From NCBI GenBank assembly GCA_903924005.1, contig CAIXZV010000250.1, positions 1-15,736 of the forward strand: a stretch of DNA of 15,736 nucleotides, read 5' to 3'. Made by a program: the position numbers and the translations under genes. Of this stretch, positions 13,077 to 15,736 are shown one piece after another; position 1 is the first letter of the stretch; every line of letters begins with the position of its first letter. The notes under the pieces are model-generated. The model saw only the letters and a program-made list of their open reading frames with translations, had not been told where the DNA came from and searched no databases. Source of the stretch: an uncultured Chloroflexota bacterium (GTDB lineage Bacteria; Chloroflexota; Limnocylindria; Limnocylindrales; CSP1-4).

Positions 13077-13089
13077 CCGGTTGAACCGG
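13077..13089. repeat. 13-base palindrome in the cpaE-cpaF gap
   Basis: CCGGTTGAACCGG is a perfect inverted repeat with a single central base, in the 48-base gap between the cpaE stop and the cpaF Shine-Dalgarno. A stem here could be an mRNA processing or stabilising point that tunes cpaF against cpaE. No T-run is present, so it is not a terminator. Confidence 0.45.
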
Positions 13090-13096
13090 CGTCCGT

Positions 13097-14356
13097 TCAT
13101 CGGCGTCCAAACAATGACTTCTTGACGGCGCCCTTCTTGGCTCCGTCAGCATCGGCTGTGCGCGGACCCGCCACGGCCTGTGCGAGGCGCAGGACGTCTT
13201 GCGAGACCTGCGCCTCCCGGTTCGAGAGGAAGAATGGGACCCCTCTGTTGAGCGCATACACGACGCTCCTGCCATCGGACACGATCGTGTGGTCCACACG
13301 TCGCCCGATGGAGTGCTCGACATCCGCAACCCGGATGCCCAGTGACGAGTCTGCGCGGTTGAGGACCAGGCGGATCTTCTCGGGGCCATAGCCGAGCTGC
13401 TCGGCAAGGCTGAGGAAGATCCGGACATTCTTGATTGAGGTGATCTCGAGGGTCAGCATCGTGAGCAGCGTGTCGGCCATGTCCAGGATGGCGAGGCCGA
13501 CGTCGTTGAACGAGGGCGTGCAGTCAACAATCACGAGGTCGTGCGTTGCCCGGAGCGCCTCGAGCATGCGCTTGATGGCGGTGGGCGTGATCAGCTCGGC
13601 AACCTCAGGAGACGGCGGCGCAAGCAGCACCCGTACGCCCGAGGAGTGGTTGATCACGAAGTTGTCCAGCCCCTCAATCTCGCCGCTCTCCAGATCAGGT
13701 AGGACGTCCGCGATGGACTTGTTCTTTGGATTGAGGTTGAGCAGCACGCCGACATCGCCAAACTGGAATGACGCATCAACCAGGCACGTGCGCATCCCCA
13801 GTTCGCTGGCGGCCGCGACTGCCACGTTGACGGCAAGCGTGGTGCGGCCGATGCCGCCCTTCGGCCCGAAGACCGCCACGACGCGTCCGGGCTCGGTCTG
13901 CGTCCGCTCTTCGGAGCGCGGCTGGCCGGCGGCTGCGGGACCCGGGATGGGCGTGATGGGTGTCCGCGCCTGCTTCTCCCGCTCCCGCGCAAAGACCTGG
14001 CGAATGGACGATGAGAGCTCGTCAGACGAGAACGGCTTGACCAGAAACTCCCTCGCACCGGCCAGCATGGAGCGGCGCAGGTAGTCAGCCTCGCCCTGCA
14101 CGGACATCATCACCACAGCGGCAGACGGAACTTCCGCAGCGAGGTGTTCGGCCGCCGTGATGCCGTCCATGTCCGGCATGTTGATGTCCATCAGGACGAC
14201 ATCCGGGCGAAGCTTCTTGGACAGCTCCACGGCCTCGCGCCCTGAGGCGGCGGTGCCCGCCACGGACATGTCCGGCTCAAAGCTGAGCAGCTTCGCAAGG
14301 TGCTCTCGCGTCTCCGCGATGTCGTCGACGATCAGGACTCGGATTTGGTCTGACAT
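13097..14356 (-). CDS. cpaE: Tad pilus localisation/assembly protein CpaE (TadZ-like): receiver domain fused to a MinD/ParA-type ATPase
   Basis: CpaE/TadZ places the pilus machine in the cell. The 419-residue product has an N-terminal receiver domain (about 1-122) that keeps the phosphorylation set: D11 and D12, phospho-acceptor D57 in LMDINMPDMDG, S85 and K107 in FLVKPF. After a Pro/Glu-rich linker (about 130-155) comes a MinD-like ATPase with deviant Walker A PKGGIGRTT at 165-173 (signature Lys K166, but Arg where the second Lys usually is), VDASFQFGDVGVLL, and VIVDCTPSFNDVGLAILDMA. Many CpaE proteins have a degenerate receiver; this one looks able to accept phosphate. The start ATG 14356 has no close Shine-Dalgarno. 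It follows cpaB after 46 bases. Confidence 0.9.
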   Translation of the reverse strand: MSDQIRVLIVDDIAETREHLAKLLSFEPDMSVAGTAASGREAVELSKKLRPDVVLMDINMPDMDGITAAEHLAAEVPSAAVVMMSVQGEADYLRRSMLAGAREFLVKPFSSDELSSSIRQVFAREREKQARTPITPIPGPAAAGQPRSEERTQTEPGRVVAVFGPKGGIGRTTLAVNVAVAAASELGMRTCLVDASFQFGDVGVLLNLNPKNKSIADVLPDLESGEIEGLDNFVINHSSGVRVLLAPPSPEVAELITPTAIKRMLEALRATHDLVIVDCTPSFNDVGLAILDMADTLLTMLTLEITSIKNVRIFLSLAEQLGYGPEKIRLVLNRADSSLGIRVADVEHSIGRRVDHTIVSDGRSVVYALNRGVPFFLSNREAQVSQDVLRLAQAVAGPRTADADGAKKGAVKKSLFGRR

Positions 14357-14402
14357 GAGGCTCGGTGTGATCCTCGTGCGGCGGCCGGGAGGCCGTCGGC
14401 TC

Positions 14403-15293
14403 CTATTTGGCCTTCGGCTGGATCACTTCGACGAGCTGCGGGGGCACAACCCCGAAGTCCTCGACAAGCGACCGCAGCGTGACGCCCTTGGTCTTCTGGG
14501 TGGGACACGTGGTTGACGTGCCGTCCGCGCCCCGGCAATCGGCCGCCGAGCGCAGCACGAGCGAGACGCTGCCATCCATCTGGCTGAACTTGATCACCTC
14601 TGCCTGCTGCGAGGTGGCGGCGACGATGACGATTTCCTCAGACCCGTTGATCGTCGTGCCGCCGGCGCCCGGATTGGCGCCTGTGTCCAGACCCGGCGTG
14701 GTGAGCGTTCCGAGCACCATGAGGCCCTGGACGAGGGTCTTCACGGTGGTGTGGTTGTAGGTGCCGTCGTCAACCTTGACCCAGCCTGACGTGCCGGTCT
14801 TTGGGTCCGTGACCCAGGTCATGAGGGGAACCCGATCCGCGGTGGTGAGACCGGTGATCACGTCCACGAAGTCGCCGGACTTGATCAGGGCGCCCACGCC
14901 GTTGACCTGGTCAACGCGGATGGACACACCCACAAAGCCTGACGGGACATCGATCCCGGTTGACCCGGTTGCGTCTCCGGTGATCATCGTGGTGGAGATG
15001 TAGGCACCCGCACTGACAGGCTGGCGGATGGTCTTGCCGACGATGAGCGCCGGATCCCCAAAGCTGTCCGCGGGCTTGTCCACGGCGGAGATGGTCTTGA
15101 GCGTCATCGCCTCAGGTGCGAGCTTTGTGCCCAAGGGCAGGTCCTTCGCGGCAACGACCATCGTGACGGTGGTGGATGAGGACGCGGTGGGACCCGCAGC
15201 TGGCGGCGCCTGCATCGAGACGACGATCAGCATGAACGACGCCACGGCGAGGAGGATGCCTCCCACCACGACCAGGCGGTTCGAACGCTTCAC
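14403..15293 (-). CDS. cpaB: Flp pilus assembly protein CpaB/RcpC
   Basis: CpaB is an envelope protein of the Tad machine with an SAF-type domain, thought to act outside the inner membrane near the outer assembly parts. From GTG 15293 the product has 296 residues: a short basic start (MKRSNR), a membrane anchor at about 7-27 (LVVVGGILLAVASFMLIVV), then the SAF region with AAKDLPLGTKLAPEAMTLKT and KTIRQPVSAGAYISTTMI, the RcpC part GFVGVSIRVDQVNGVGALIK-SGDFVDVI, a Thr/Gly-rich variable stretch, and EEIVIVAATSQQAEVIKFSQ. A Cys pair (CRGADGTSTTC) lies near the C terminus and may form a disulphide. GTG 15293 is preferred over GTGs at 15329 and 15326 because GGAG lies 7 bases before it and the product then begins like other CpaB proteins. 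Confidence 0.9.
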   Translation of the reverse strand: MKRSNRLVVVGGILLAVASFMLIVVSMQAPPAAGPTASSSTTVTMVVAAKDLPLGTKLAPEAMTLKTISAVDKPADSFGDPALIVGKTIRQPVSAGAYISTTMITGDATGSTGIDVPSGFVGVSIRVDQVNGVGALIKSGDFVDVITGLTTADRVPLMTWVTDPKTGTSGWVKVDDGTYNHTTVKTLVQGLMVLGTLTTPGLDTGANPGAGGTTINGSEEIVIVAATSQQAEVIKFSQMDGSVSLVLRSAADCRGADGTSTTCPTQKTKGVTLRSLVEDFGVVPPQLVEVIQPKAK

Positions 15294-15300
15294 GATTTGG

Positions 15301-15304
15301 CTCC
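15301..15304 (-). promoter_or_regulatory. Shine-Dalgarno choosing the cpaB GTG start
   Basis: GGAG on the minus strand with a 7-base spacer before GTG 15293. Starts further upstream would put 12 extra residues ahead of the basic MKRSNR start. Confidence 0.6.
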
Positions 15305-15327
15305 AGAACGGTGTGACAAGTGGCACC

Positions 15328-15336
15328 ACTCTAGCA
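15328..15336 (-). promoter_or_regulatory. Possible extended -10 promoter (TGC-TAGAGT) for the cpaB operon
   Basis: On the minus strand TGCTAGAGT fits an extended -10 (TGN followed by TANNNT) and would give a leader of about 28 bases before the cpaB start. A promoter is expected here because a strong terminator closes the flp unit upstream. No good -35 was found. Confidence 0.35.
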
Positions 15337-15564
15337 TCGTGTTTGCACCACGCGACCCACCATTAGGGCTAGGACTGTTGGGAGGATTTGGTGGGCTGCG
15401 GAGCATCCTGCAAGGTGTCCTGCAAGGAGTTCTTGAAGCACCACCCCGGACCCGCAGGCTTGCGGCCGGCTCCGGGGCGCGGGGGTGGCGCGGGCATCCG
15501 CAGCGTCGCCCTGAGGTCCGGACTGGGGTCGCAGCTCTTCGCCGCCCGAACTGCGCGGGACAAC
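15337..15564. other. Non-coding region between flp terminator and cpaB promoter
   Basis: About 230 bases without a believable gene; the frames that stay open are Arg/Pro-rich, lack a Shine-Dalgarno and match nothing I know. It holds a tandem decamer repeat (listed separately) and GC-rich stretches. It is likely the regulatory region for the cpaB operon. Confidence 0.5.
15406..15427. repeat. Tandem decamer TCCTGCAAGG x2
   Basis: TCCTGCAAGG occurs exactly at 15406-15415 and 15418-15427, a 12-base period, about 110 bases upstream of the cpaB start. Two identical sites about one helical turn apart resemble a tandem regulator-binding site. The binding protein is unknown. Confidence 0.5.
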
Positions 15565-15600
15565 AACAAAGCCGGCCGCCCGAGGGCGGCCGGCTTTGTT
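15565..15600. terminator. Bidirectional rho-independent terminator after flp
   Basis: Perfect 17-base arms, AACAAAGCCGGCCGCCC (15565-15581) and its complement (15584-15600), enclose a 2-base centre. On the minus strand the GC-rich stem is followed by TTTGTTGTTG, a T-rich tail that fits an intrinsic terminator for flp 17 bases past its stop. The other strand also has TTTGTTTG after the stem. It separates abundant pilin mRNA from the assembly genes. Confidence 0.85.
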
Positions 15601-15617
15601 TGCAGATCAGCTTGCGA

Positions 15618-15736
15618 CTAGACGGACGCGCCGACCTTGGACAGGATCCCCGAGACCTGGCCGCCAAGGAAGATGAGCGCCACGATCGCCACGATGGCGA
15701 TCAGGGCGAGGATCAGGGCGTACTCAGCGAGGCCCT
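15618..15736 (-). CDS. flp: Flp-type pilin, C-terminal part (5' end outside window)
   Basis: This is the major subunit of the Tad pilus. Only the last 38 residues are in the window, ending at TAG (15618-15620). They start GLAEYALILALIAIVAIVAL and end IFLGGQVSGILSKVGASV. The Glu-Tyr pair followed by a long hydrophobic helix is the class signature of Flp pilins, in which the prepilin peptidase cuts after a Gly so that Glu is residue +5. The cleavage Gly lies at or beyond the edge. The short hydrophilic end after the helix is normal for this 50-70 residue family. It lies upstream of cpaB in the same direction and is closed by its own strong terminator. Confidence 0.9.
   Translation of the reverse strand, partial: GLAEYALILALIAIVAIVALIFLGGQVSGILSKVGASV

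Noticed and set aside
13431..14084. 217-codon plus-strand frame opposite cpaE
   Set aside because: Ser/Arg-rich antisense shadow of a confidently assigned gene.
15369..15569. Minus-strand 66-codon frame in the flp-cpaB gap
   Set aside because: It starts inside the flp terminator hairpin, has no Shine-Dalgarno and is Arg/Pro/Ser-rich; its repeated LQD simply reflects the tandem decamer.

Overview
This 15.7 kb, GC-rich, tightly packed chromosomal segment reads like a bacterium of Chloroflexota type. The grounds are the order atpD-atpC-murA-mreB, a Tad pilus set with a separate cpaB and two T2SF proteins, and GC-rich codon use throughout. The phylum is an inference from gene order and style; class-level placement cannot be made from the sequence alone. 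I see no tRNA, rRNA, CRISPR array, transposase or phage gene.

Left part, plus strand (1-6505). The 3' end of atpD (F1 beta) is followed by an unusual 298-base gap full of inverted repeats, then atpC (F1 epsilon), murA (first committed step of peptidoglycan synthesis, with the catalytic Cys replaced by Asp) and mreB (cell-shape actin). A hairpin-rich gap follows, then a PHP-domain metal-dependent phosphoesterase overlapping a YbhN/LPG-synthase-like membrane protein, and a small XRE-type HTH regulator. This half joins energy metabolism to cell-wall building and cell shape.

The strand switches at 6506-6511, a 6-base convergent junction. Everything to the right is on the minus strand.

Middle part, minus strand (6512-9637, listed in window order). 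There is nfo (endonuclease IV, with all nine metal ligands visible), a 64-residue charged small protein of unknown function, long-form hpf (ribosome hibernation factor), comF (phosphoribosyltransferase-like competence protein) and a DUF192 protein.

Right part, minus strand (9666-15736). This is a Tad/Flp pilus locus, transcribed flp -> (terminator) -> cpaB -> cpaE -> cpaF -> tadB -> tadC, and the operon runs on into DUF192 and comF. CpaE is a fusion of a response-regulator receiver domain with a MinD/ParA-like ATPase. CpaF is the motor ATPase, TadB and TadC form the inner-membrane platform, CpaB is the periplasmic/envelope assembly protein, and the major pilin Flp is cut by the window edge. 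A 36-base perfect bidirectional terminator separates flp from cpaB. No prepilin peptidase, TadE/F pseudopilin or secretin is in the window.

Transcription signals fall into two styles. Several genes have strong Shine-Dalgarno sites that fix their starts (PHP, hpf, cpaB, cpaF, tadB, DUF192). Two others, nfo and perhaps mreB, have a TANNNT box 6-10 bases before the ATG and no Shine-Dalgarno, which suggests leaderless mRNAs. The points most worth a second look are the repeat element inside the ATP synthase operon, the Asp-type MurA, the tad-DUF192-comF linkage, and the HTH gene with repeated TGTCAG half-sites over its 5' end.
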